Shown here: positions 41,487 through 48,960 of the stretch, piece after piece
How positions within the stretch are numbered: position 1 is the first letter of the stretch
How the letters are laid out: each line of letters starts with the position of its first letter
Assembly (NCBI GenBank): GCA_041753515.1
Contig: JBGSUE010000056.1
Location: 1 to 62,060 of the forward strand
From: JBGSUE01 sp041753515
Lineage (GTDB): Bacteria; Patescibacteriota; Microgenomatia; UBA10105; UBA927
DNA length: 62,060 nucleotides
Direction of reading: 5' to 3'
Made by a program: the position numbers and the translations under genes
Notes under the pieces: generated by a model
What the model was told of the DNA's origin: nothing
The model's input: only the letters and a program-made list of their open reading frames with translations
Database searches by the model: none

Positions 41487-41515
41487 AGTATATGACATCA
41501 TGATGATTTTGTCGA
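41487..41515 (-). promoter_or_regulatory. Promoter of the thrS leader
   Basis: Minus-strand TCGACA (41510-41515), a 17-base spacer and TATACT (41487-41492). The predicted transcript starts near 41480, right at the base of the short Stem I, leaving no room for a conventional long Stem I. The -35 box lies inside the end of the glycosyltransferase gene. Confidence 0.65.
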
Positions 41516-42385
41516 GGTGTCAATGGACCAGAGGGGGGTCAGGTGGTGGGATTGTTTTGATTTAAAAATCCGGGTGTAGAGCCAGATGACGAAATAACTG
41601 AGGACAGAAAACGGATGACTGAATAATTCAGACAGTACCGCATGAAAAATAATTCCCAACGGTATGGAGTATTCCTGTTTCAGGTTTTTATGAAACAATG
41701 TCTCCATTTCATCGCGCGATGTCTGGTAGCGGCTCGAAGGACCGATCTGGTCGGCGAGTTTTTCCGGAGGCTTGATATACACCGCCTCGGTTTGCAGTTT
41801 CCTAAATATTCCACCAATCCGCTTGTGTTCAAAATACAGATACGCATCACCGTTGAGGACCGTATCAGGAATTGTCATGTGTTTTAAAAAATTTGTTTTG
41901 AATGCAAGACACCGGCCGCTCGCTGACAGGTAATTATCCCCATTTCTCCAGGCAGTGTTGATGCGGTCGATACTTCGGATCATAAAACCAAGTGCATTGC
42001 CGAATGGTGTTGTTGAGGCAAGCGGCAGGATCGGGATACCGAGCATTGTAAGACTATTGAATTTCTGAAATTCTTCGACGATTTTTTTGAGAAGTCCGGG
42101 AGAGAAAACCACATCGTCCTGGGTAAAAATAAAAATATCACTCAGTGAGCATCTGATGATCTGGTTGAGTTTTTTGAACTGGCTGCCTTCATGCTCATTC
42201 CAGATAATTTCCACATTCTGTTTTTCAAGAGCAGTGCGTATTGTGCGGGAAATAGGTGTGCGGTCCGCCGAAACGATGATACGGCAGGGATAGTGCTGCA
42301 ACCGTATCGAATCTACGGCAGAGACAAGTGACGTGCCGCTCCAGCAGGTGGGAATTCCCACGGTGATTGTCGGGGAGTGTTTCAT
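41498..42385 (-). CDS. Family 2 glycosyltransferase
   Basis: This 295-residue GT-A enzyme starts PTITVGIPTCWSGTSLVSAVDSI, typical of GT2 sugar-nucleotide binding. It has the metal motif as FTQDDVVFSPGLL (D-D-x near 93) and a later acceptor region (NGDAYLYFEHKRIGG). A hydrophobic stretch near 245-270 suggests membrane attachment. It starts within the stop region of the oxidoreductase gene (4-base overlap) and is the last gene of the rfbF operon. Donor and acceptor are unknown. Confidence 0.82.
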   Translation of the reverse strand: MKHSPTITVGIPTCWSGTSLVSAVDSIRLQHYPCRIIVSADRTPISRTIRTALEKQNVEIIWNEHEGSQFKKLNQIIRCSLSDIFIFTQDDVVFSPGLLKKIVEEFQKFNSLTMLGIPILPLASTTPFGNALGFMIRSIDRINTAWRNGDNYLSASGRCLAFKTNFLKHMTIPDTVLNGDAYLYFEHKRIGGIFRKLQTEAVYIKPPEKLADQIGPSSRYQTSRDEMETLFHKNLKQEYSIPLGIIFHAVLSELFSHPFSVLSYFVIWLYTRIFKSKQSHHLTPLWSIDTSTKSS

Positions 42386-43539
42386 AGAGTCTTGTATGCC
42401 TGATAGACCGGTGATGACTGATCTACCGATATATCAGAGAGTGTAATAGCAGAGCCTTTTGTTATTGTTTTTTTGGTGGTTGCCAGAGATGAAAGGCTGA
42501 CAGGCAATATGTTGTTTTTCCGGATATTTTCTTCTTTTTCAATAAGTCCGTACACATCGAATCCGCCGATTCCGTCCAGCCGGTGACCGGCCGGAATGTC
42601 GCGTTTGGCAACCGCGATGGCATCACAATATTTTTTTTCCAAAGGCGCCATATCTGCGATACCCCGCACGGCGTTTCGTATCGAACGGACTGCCTCGATC
42701 GTACACAGGTGGTACGGCCGGTAAAAAAGATAGTACGGTCCCTCCCCCATCTTGTACATGGAGAGATATTCCTGAAGTATAGGTGTATCCGTATGCCCGA
42801 TGGCAAAAACACCGAACGCGGGCTGGGCTCCGAGAATATACTCTACGACACACGTATCGGGTGTGAGGTGTTTCCTATAGAGATGTACGGCCTCATAGAC
42901 CGTTTTGGCGGGTTTTCCAAGCATTCCCCGGGAAAGAATGGTAGAGGCGGTTGCATTGGCAACAGTGGTCATCTCAAGGGCCAGTTTCGTGCCGTCTGCC
43001 GCTTCAGTGGCTAAAATCGGACTCTGATTATGATCCTGGGCCCATTTTTTCTGGGTACCGGGAGTGCGTGAATGATCCAGGATAGACTTGATGTTGCCCA
43101 ACAGGACCGGTTTCAATCCAAGTCCTGTTATTTCACGGTACAAGTCCAGAAGTACTCCCGGCTGGTCGCCGTACGCTTGCGTGTAGACGGCGTCATACCG
43201 TGAAAAGTATGGCCCCATCAGTGCTTCCAGCTCCGCATTGATGCCAACGACAGGGATATTGCGTTCAAGAGCCGCTACTGTAATATCTAAACCGTATTCA
43301 ATTGATCCTGTTGCATCAACAATGACATCGGGATTTTTCTCCCAGACTTCATCCGGTTTGTCCGTGATGGGAATATGCCCGGCGTCAAACGAATCTAACA
43401 GTTTCTGTGCTTTTTCTTTCGTTCTGTTGCAGAGGGCAACAAGCTGTATGTCAGATGTAGCCAGGATCTGACAGATCAATCCGCGGGCGGCATATCCGGC
43501 TCCAAAAACTGCAACACTGATTGGAGGTGTTTGTTTCAT
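42382..43539 (-). CDS. Homoserine dehydrogenase-like NAD(P) oxidoreductase with SAF domain
   Basis: This 385-residue protein has an N-terminal Rossmann fold (ISVAVFGAGYAARGLICQIL) and a middle domain like homoserine-dehydrogenase or dihydrodipicolinate reductase. The C-terminal SAF-like domain (VAKRDIPAGHRLDGIGGFDVYGLIE) is of the kind found in sialic-acid synthases and antifreeze-like proteins. Proteins of this build are found next to sugar C-methyltransferases in surface-glycan clusters, as here. It probably acts on an oxidised sugar or small acid precursor; the reaction is not known. Start at 43539 by ATGA overlap. Confidence 0.65.
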   Translation of the reverse strand: MKQTPPISVAVFGAGYAARGLICQILATSDIQLVALCNRTKEKAQKLLDSFDAGHIPITDKPDEVWEKNPDVIVDATGSIEYGLDITVAALERNIPVVGINAELEALMGPYFSRYDAVYTQAYGDQPGVLLDLYREITGLGLKPVLLGNIKSILDHSRTPGTQKKWAQDHNQSPILATEAADGTKLALEMTTVANATASTILSRGMLGKPAKTVYEAVHLYRKHLTPDTCVVEYILGAQPAFGVFAIGHTDTPILQEYLSMYKMGEGPYYLFYRPYHLCTIEAVRSIRNAVRGIADMAPLEKKYCDAIAVAKRDIPAGHRLDGIGGFDVYGLIEKEENIRKNNILPVSLSSLATTKKTITKGSAITLSDISVDQSSPVYQAYKTL

Positions 43540-44768
43540 GGTTGTATGATTTTCGGATGTGGGACAGGGACAATGAACGATGCGCCCCACTGTGAAGTAT
43601 ACGACAGATCCCCCATTATTTCTTTTTTGATATTCCAGGGCAAAATAAGAATATACTCAGGTTTCCGTTTTTTGATTTCATCGGGAGGAAAGACCGGTAT
43701 GCGGGAACCCGGCAGGATCATGCCCTGTTTTGCCGGATTTTTGTCCACTGTGAATGCAATGTCTTTTGCAGTCAGACCATAATAATTCAGAAGTGTATTG
43801 CCTTTGGCAGGCGCTCCGTATGCAGCGACGGGATGCCCTTTCAGTGTTCCCAAGAGTTTCATGAATTCTTGTTTATTGTTGCGTATTTTACCGTCAAACG
43901 TCGTATACGCTTTTATGTCCATAAGCCCAGCTTTTCGTTCTTTTTCGAGAATTTTATGCATGCGATCTGTAGGGGCATCAGACATATTTTTTGCATAAAT
44001 CCGAAGGGATCCGCCATGGGTAGGCAGTTCTTCGGCATCATATACATGAAGTTCATGCGAGATTAGGATGCGAGAGACGGTGTGGAGGCTGTGATAATAA
44101 AAATGTTCGTGGTATATCGTATCGAATGCCGTGTTTTCCATAAGCTTCAGGACGTGGGCGAATTCCATTGTTAGTACGCCGCCTGGCGCAAGAAGATTTT
44201 TCAGCCCCTTCGTAAAATCGTTGATATCCGGAACATGGGCAAACACGTTGTTTGCAATCAGAAGATCGGCATACCCGTAGCGCTTTCCGATAACCACGGA
44301 CGATTGTTCCGTCAGAAAGCATACTTCTGTGGGAATGCCCGCGGAGATTGCGGCACGGGCAGTATTGGCAGTCGGTTCGATACCGAGAACCGGAATTTTT
44401 TTGGGGAGAAAATTTTTCAGAAGATATCCGTCGTTGGACGCCACTTCGATTACCATGCTGTTTTTATTCAGATTAAATTGCGTTATTGCGTTTTCTGCAT
44501 ACATTCTGGAATGGTCAAGCCAGCTTGATGAAAAGGACGAAAAATACGGATACCGGTCAGTGAAAATATCCTCCGATGAAAATGACGATGGTGTTTGGAC
44601 AAGAAGACAGTGTGAGCAGACGAATACATGCAGTGGATACAGCGGTTCATGGTCGTTTACCCGATCCGGCGCAATGAGATTGTTGGCAACGGGCTGGTTT
44701 CCAAGATCGGCAAACGTATCTCTTAGAGGTTGAGAACAAAACCGGCAGAGTGGTGAGGGATCAGACAT
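43536..44768 (-). CDS. NDP-sugar C-methyltransferase-like protein
   Basis: This 410-residue three-part methyltransferase has an N-terminal zinc finger (CRFCSQPL and CSHC, residues 8-55) and a SAM domain (VIEVASNDGYLLKNF, with AFDTIYHEHFYYHSL downstream). The C-terminal Rossmann-like domain has AYGAPAKGNTLLNYYG and FTVDKNPAKQGMILPGSRIPV. This layout matches TcaB9/TylC3-type C-3 methyltransferases that build branched deoxysugars on a nucleotide. It lies between the SDR and the oxidoreductase genes. Confidence 0.85.
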   Translation of the reverse strand: MSDPSPLCRFCSQPLRDTFADLGNQPVANNLIAPDRVNDHEPLYPLHVFVCSHCLLVQTPSSFSSEDIFTDRYPYFSSFSSSWLDHSRMYAENAITQFNLNKNSMVIEVASNDGYLLKNFLPKKIPVLGIEPTANTARAAISAGIPTEVCFLTEQSSVVIGKRYGYADLLIANNVFAHVPDINDFTKGLKNLLAPGGVLTMEFAHVLKLMENTAFDTIYHEHFYYHSLHTVSRILISHELHVYDAEELPTHGGSLRIYAKNMSDAPTDRMHKILEKERKAGLMDIKAYTTFDGKIRNNKQEFMKLLGTLKGHPVAAYGAPAKGNTLLNYYGLTAKDIAFTVDKNPAKQGMILPGSRIPVFPPDEIKKRKPEYILILPWNIKKEIMGDLSYTSQWGASFIVPVPHPKIIQP

Positions 44769-45780
44769 AGAAGAGTTCTGCGTTTACAGTACGGTTGTAT
44801 TTCAGTTTGTTGAGCATCTTAAGCCTCGTATAGAGTTCGGATTCAAATACATCCCGCGTCAGGCTGATTTTTTTGAAAAGTGCAAGAAGTTCGATTGCCC
44901 CCGAATCCACGGTATTTTCCGCTTCATACCCGGGAAGCATCCGTTTGATTTTTTCAAAAGAAATTCTGTAATTGCGTGAGTCTTTTGAGCTGGTGTCACG
45001 GGTAATATCTTTCACCGAAAAGATCCGTGAAATAATATCGGCTACGTCACGGATGCGGTAATTTGATTTTGTACTGCCGACGTTGAAGATCTGGCCCGAC
45101 ACGATATGTTTGTCGGCTGTCAGACCTGCCAGAAATGCACGGCAAACATCGGCAATATGGACAAACGGCCGCCAAGCTTCTCCGTCCGATGTTAGTTGTA
45201 CCACACGGTTTGTATAGGCAACACCCGCAAGGTTGTTGACTGCAAGGTCAAAACGCATTCTGGGGGACGGGCCGTAGACTGTCGCATTGCGCAATACGAC
45301 AGGTATAAAATCCCGGTTTTTTTGGGAAATAAGATATGCTTCGTTTTTGACTTTTGCCCGTGCATACGCGGTAAGCGGATTGACGGGTGATGATTCATCG
45401 GATAATCCGTCCGAGGCACCGTAGACACTGCAGGATGATGAGTAGAGAAACCGTTCAACGCCAGCCTGCAGTGCCAGATCGATGAGATGTTTTGTTCCTT
45501 CATGATTGATATTCATGGTAATTGCCGGATCAAGCTCCCCCATCGGATCGTTTGACAGTTCGGCCAGGTGGATGATCGCATCGAACTGCGCAACATCGTC
45601 CGGTTCAATAAGGCGGATATCTTTCCGGATGGTTCTGTATTGCCTCATAGGTTCCCCGGTGAGGTTGCCTTCGGCAAAAAACCCGGTATCCAGGCCGGAG
45701 ACAGTATGCCCTTCATCCAAAAGCATCCGCACAAGAACAGTACCGATATAGCCATGGGATCCTGTAACAAGAATATTCAT
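44761..45780 (-). CDS. NAD-dependent sugar epimerase/dehydratase (extended SDR)
   Basis: This 339-residue nucleotide-sugar enzyme has the Rossmann turn GSHGYIGTVLVR, the catalytic Ser in YSSSCSVYG and the YxxxK pair in AYARAKVKNE. DFIPVVLRNATVYGPSPRMRFDLAVN and an FVHIADV active-site lip follow. With the cytidylyltransferase upstream, the substrate is probably a CDP-hexose or a derivative. It overlaps the methyltransferase gene by eight bases. Confidence 0.88.
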   Translation of the reverse strand: MNILVTGSHGYIGTVLVRMLLDEGHTVSGLDTGFFAEGNLTGEPMRQYRTIRKDIRLIEPDDVAQFDAIIHLAELSNDPMGELDPAITMNINHEGTKHLIDLALQAGVERFLYSSSCSVYGASDGLSDESSPVNPLTAYARAKVKNEAYLISQKNRDFIPVVLRNATVYGPSPRMRFDLAVNNLAGVAYTNRVVQLTSDGEAWRPFVHIADVCRAFLAGLTADKHIVSGQIFNVGSTKSNYRIRDVADIISRIFSVKDITRDTSSKDSRNYRISFEKIKRMLPGYEAENTVDSGAIELLALFKKISLTRDVFESELYTRLKMLNKLKYNRTVNAELFYV

Positions 45781-45789
45781 ACAGTAGAA

Positions 45790-46566
45790 TTATGACCAGA
45801 CTTTCCAGGGAGGTTTGGAACTTTTCCAATAATTTTCAAGTACATGCTTATCGCGCAGCGTGTCCAGGCACTGCCAGAATCCGGAATGTCTGAAAGCTAC
45901 AAGTTCACGGTCGCGCGCTAATCGCTGCATCGGAACATTTTCAAATACTGTACTGTCGCCGTCGATATATGAAAAAATTCTTTTATCCAAAACCATGAAT
46001 CCACCGTTAATAAATCCCGACTCGTCTTCCGGTTTTTCCCTGAATCGTATCACCTCGTCAGTCGGTGTATCGATTGTGAGAATACCGAATCTGCCGGGAG
46101 GCTGGACTGCGGCGACTGTGGCGGTTTTTCCGTGTTTTTTGTGGAATGAAACGAGATGTTCAATGTTAATATCGCTCACGCCGTCCCCGTATGTCAGGCA
46201 GAAATTATCAGAATCTATATAATTCTCCACCCGTTTCAGTCTTCCTCCGGTCATTGAATCAGCTCCGGTGTCAACCAGGGTAATTTTCCAGTCCGGACTG
46301 CCGTTTTTAAGTATTTTTGATGAGTGCTCTTTGAGATCAATACGCAGGTCGGAATTATAATAGGAAAAATTGAGGAAATAGTCGATAATGATTTCTTTCT
46401 TATATCCGAGGGCTATAATGAAATCGTTCAGGCCATAATGGGAATACATCTGCATGATGTGCCACAGGATCGGTTTACCGCCGATTTCGACCATGGGTTT
46501 AGGCCGTACAGTGCTTTCTTCACTTATTCTTGTTCCGTACCCTCCGGCTAAAATGATTGTTTTCAT
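45790..46566 (-). CDS. rfbF: Glucose-1-phosphate cytidylyltransferase
   Basis: This 258-residue enzyme makes CDP-glucose, the entry to CDP-linked deoxysugars and branched sugars. The nucleotide loop LAGGYGTRISEESTVRPKPM, the following VEIGGKPILWHIMQMYSHYG and TYGDGVSDINIEHLV are characteristic of RfbF. No typical CDP-glucose 4,6-dehydratase gene is visible beside it, so the downstream SDR must either fill that role or use a different route. It leads the operon down to 41498, with a leaderless promoter. Confidence 0.93.
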   Translation of the reverse strand: MKTIILAGGYGTRISEESTVRPKPMVEIGGKPILWHIMQMYSHYGLNDFIIALGYKKEIIIDYFLNFSYYNSDLRIDLKEHSSKILKNGSPDWKITLVDTGADSMTGGRLKRVENYIDSDNFCLTYGDGVSDINIEHLVSFHKKHGKTATVAAVQPPGRFGILTIDTPTDEVIRFREKPEDESGFINGGFMVLDKRIFSYIDGDSTVFENVPMQRLARDRELVAFRHSGFWQCLDTLRDKHVLENYWKSSKPPWKVWS

Positions 46567-46573
46567 GGCTTAT

Positions 46574-46602
46574 AGTATATATTATTTTACCGTATTGATC
46601 AA
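46574..46602 (-). promoter_or_regulatory. Leaderless promoter of rfbF
   Basis: Minus-strand TTGATC (46597-46602), a 17-base spacer and TATACT (46574-46579), seven bases before the rfbF ATG. Confidence 0.65.
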
Positions 46603-46610
46603 TGGTGAAT

Positions 46611-47183
46611 TTAACTTCGTTTTACGGCAGGTTTGAATGAAAAGGGTCTGATGGCAGTAAGCCCGGCAGGATCGTTTTTGGCATGATAGACTATTTTATC
46701 GATATAATTTGCCAGATCTTCATAATAGGCGATGTTGTCTACCGTTATGGATTCGGCTTCCGCGGCCTGGGACTCTATTGTCATGGATCCGATTCCCGAT
46801 AACCGGTATATGAGATTCGTGGAATACCCTTTTGCCTTGAGGGTTTCGCTCCAGAAAAGAGCCCGTTTGGCAGTATAGACCGGTGAGAGCATTTCGAATC
46901 TGATGATCCTGCGGTCGGTAATGAACGTTTTTGTGCCGGACAATTTGGCATACAGATCCCAGGAGAGGAATATGAGGGCAAGAACTGATAGTATGAGAGA
47001 TAAGAAAGTTAGTGCAGATTTTGTTTGGGGGAATTGACTGCCTACTGATACAAGAATACCGACAAAAAATATGACGAGAACAAGGTAGATAAGTATACGC
47101 ATCACAATCGGAAACGGGTGAGGATAGACCTCTGCGAGAATTTTTTCCCCTTCCTGAATTCCTTGAAAGTGTCTGTTTTCCAT
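46611..47183 (-). CDS. Membrane protein with bacterial PH-like domain
   Basis: This 190-residue protein has two membrane helices (about 27-48 and 57-77, IVMRILIYLVLVIFFVGILV and LTFLSLILSVLALIFLSWDLY). A YdbS/bPH2-like domain follows (KTFITDRRIIRFEML to SMTIESQAAEAESITVDNIAYYEDLANYID). Function unknown; such proteins are membrane-surface adaptors. The start at 47183 is chosen because TATAAT (47190-47195) ends six bases before it; an upstream in-frame ATG at 47225 overlaps the methyltransferase gene. Confidence 0.7.
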   Translation of the reverse strand: MENRHFQGIQEGEKILAEVYPHPFPIVMRILIYLVLVIFFVGILVSVGSQFPQTKSALTFLSLILSVLALIFLSWDLYAKLSGTKTFITDRRIIRFEMLSPVYTAKRALFWSETLKAKGYSTNLIYRLSGIGSMTIESQAAEAESITVDNIAYYEDLANYIDKIVYHAKNDPAGLTAIRPFSFKPAVKRS

Positions 47184-47189
47184 ATCCGT

Positions 47190-47195
47190 ATTATA
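47190..47195 (-). promoter_or_regulatory. -10 box of the PH-like membrane protein gene
   Basis: Perfect TATAAT on the minus strand, six bases before the ATG at 47183. It overlaps the end of the upstream methyltransferase gene. No good -35 box is seen. Confidence 0.5.
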
Positions 47196-47697
47196 CCGTA
47201 TATGCGTAGACATGGGCGTATTCATCTTTTCCTGTGAGAGTGAGATGATGGAAGATAAAGCTGTTTGTTATGATTCTCGTGCCCTTGGACAGCTTGTGAA
47301 GTTTATGTTCAAGCGTGTCCATTTTCCACGGTATTAAATAAATGAAAACGATGTCTGCATCCTGAAAATCGCACCTTCGGAAATCCTTCCATTTGACACT
47401 GACCGTTGTACGATAGGGTGAAAAAAATGCCCGGATGTACGTATATACGACAAGGTACGGATTTATTTCCAGTCCCGTACATACGGCGCCCAGCCGTGCA
47501 CACTCAAATAGCACTCTCCCATCACCGCTTCCGAGGTCATAGACCCGGTCACCTTTACGGATTTTGGCTAAACGGATCATAGCCTCAAGAGCTTTATTGC
47601 CGGATGGTACGTACGGTGCGCCGGTGACAAATGCCAATGTCAGAAAGACAATCGCTCCGGCAAATAAGAGATGAATACTGAGTATAATGTATTGCAT
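47191..47697 (-). CDS. Membrane-anchored class I SAM methyltransferase
   Basis: This 168-residue protein has one N-terminal membrane helix (YIILSIHLLFAGAIVFLTLAFV) followed by a small Rossmann methyltransferase with motif I VYDLGSGDGRVLFECA, motif II LEINPYLV and IVFIYLIPWKMDTLEHKL. The missing C-terminal substrate domain and the anchor suggest a lipid or membrane-bound substrate. It begins two bases after the stop of the glycosidase-like gene. Substrate unknown. Confidence 0.78.
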   Translation of the reverse strand: MQYIILSIHLLFAGAIVFLTLAFVTGAPYVPSGNKALEAMIRLAKIRKGDRVYDLGSGDGRVLFECARLGAVCTGLEINPYLVVYTYIRAFFSPYRTTVSVKWKDFRRCDFQDADIVFIYLIPWKMDTLEHKLHKLSKGTRIITNSFIFHHLTLTGKDEYAHVYAYTV

Positions 47698-47699
47698 AT

Positions 47700-48950
47700 T
47701 TAGGAATTGATAAAAGAATAGAAAAACGCATGAATCATATGGATGATACGCGCCAGTATCGAGGAATACGCCGGTGTAAGTTGAATGTCCGGATGAAGAA
47801 TCAGTGTTTCAATATCAGTTTGAACATATTCAAATCCCTCACCTTCTATTTCGACAGTTGAATCGGATGGCAGATACGCTAATGTGAATGATCCGTCGGA
47901 ATCAGTCGTCACGGTTTTATGATTTGTATGAATTCGGATATTTTCCAAAGGCACTCCCAGATCCGACGTTACGTTTCCTCGTACAGCCTGTGCAGTAAAC
48001 ATGCTCCGTACGGATTCAACTGCAGGTTTTGCTGTGCCGTCTTCATGATACAGTGCCGTTGATCCGCCCGACAATAGCCAATAATTGACTCCGGCAAGCT
48101 CATGTACTTCGCGCAGATACTGTGATGCATCGCTCACCCAGATGTTTTGCTGCTGTTCCGTCATATTCCCGTGAATATCCGGAATGGGAGCACCAAACTC
48201 TCCCAGCATGACAATGCCGCCGGAGGCCGCAGCAATGTCTTGAATGTCCCGGGCAAGGACTTTCGGATCCCTGACATAATGGTCGATGGTAACGATGCCA
48301 CCTAATGCTTTGGTCGTTTCTTTATCCATGATAAGGCGGGCAACGTCGGCATTCATGGAAAAATACTTGCACGATACATCTTTTTTTATTTTTTTAAATG
48401 CATCCGTGCACACTGAATATTCTCTGATGAGAAATTTTCTGTATTCATCAACATTTCCGCTGTGTCGTGGATCGCCTTTTCTGCCGTTTTCACACTCCGG
48501 ACATGGTGAAAAAATGTCACCGTCTTTAAAGAGATATGCATGATTTCTGATAAACTGATCCAGTAGTGCTAGATGCTGTTCTTCGGTGATCGACGGATAC
48601 TCAAACCACCCTTCCCATCCGGAAAAATTACCGCGGAACCAGATAGATAGCCCGTATCTTCTTCCCGCGTCTGTCCAGCGCTGTATCATCGGTATGAATT
48701 CTCCGTCGTACGGAGTGGCGACAACCATATGCGTGGCATTCAGTTTCGCGATATCAGATGCATGTTGGTCGATCACTGCATCAAATGATGCATCCTTCTC
48801 TTTTTCACGCGCAAGATCCCGGGAATATTTCATGGTGTCAACTGACTGAATATCCCACCACGGTGAAACATCCGTGGCACCCCGTACTGTTTCCGGCGGG
48901 ATTATTATAATTATTATAATAATTAAGGTTTTTATAATTTTTATTATCAT
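47700..48950 (-). CDS. Secreted TIM-barrel glycosidase-like protein with carboxypeptidase-regulatory-like domain
   Basis: This 416-residue protein starts with a signal peptide made mostly of isoleucine (MIIKIIKTLIIIIIIIIPP) encoded by AT-rich simple sequence. A clan-A type barrel (about 25-310) follows, with conserved-looking PEC near 150 and a probable nucleophile Glu in VMLGEFGAPIPD. A C-terminal beta-sandwich (AVRGNVTSDLGVPLENIRI to VEIEGEGFEY) resembles carboxypeptidase-regulatory-like domains, and a last hydrophobic helix may anchor it. ATG 48950 is preferred over 48977, which overlaps the next gene. Likely a surface glycan hydrolase. Confidence 0.62.
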   Translation of the reverse strand: MIIKIIKTLIIIIIIIIPPETVRGATDVSPWWDIQSVDTMKYSRDLAREKEKDASFDAVIDQHASDIAKLNATHMVVATPYDGEFIPMIQRWTDAGRRYGLSIWFRGNFSGWEGWFEYPSITEEQHLALLDQFIRNHAYLFKDGDIFSPCPECENGRKGDPRHSGNVDEYRKFLIREYSVCTDAFKKIKKDVSCKYFSMNADVARLIMDKETTKALGGIVTIDHYVRDPKVLARDIQDIAAASGGIVMLGEFGAPIPDIHGNMTEQQQNIWVSDASQYLREVHELAGVNYWLLSGGSTALYHEDGTAKPAVESVRSMFTAQAVRGNVTSDLGVPLENIRIHTNHKTVTTDSDGSFTLAYLPSDSTVEIEGEGFEYVQTDIETLILHPDIQLTPAYSSILARIIHMIHAFFYSFINS

Positions 48951-48960
48951 ACATTTATCA

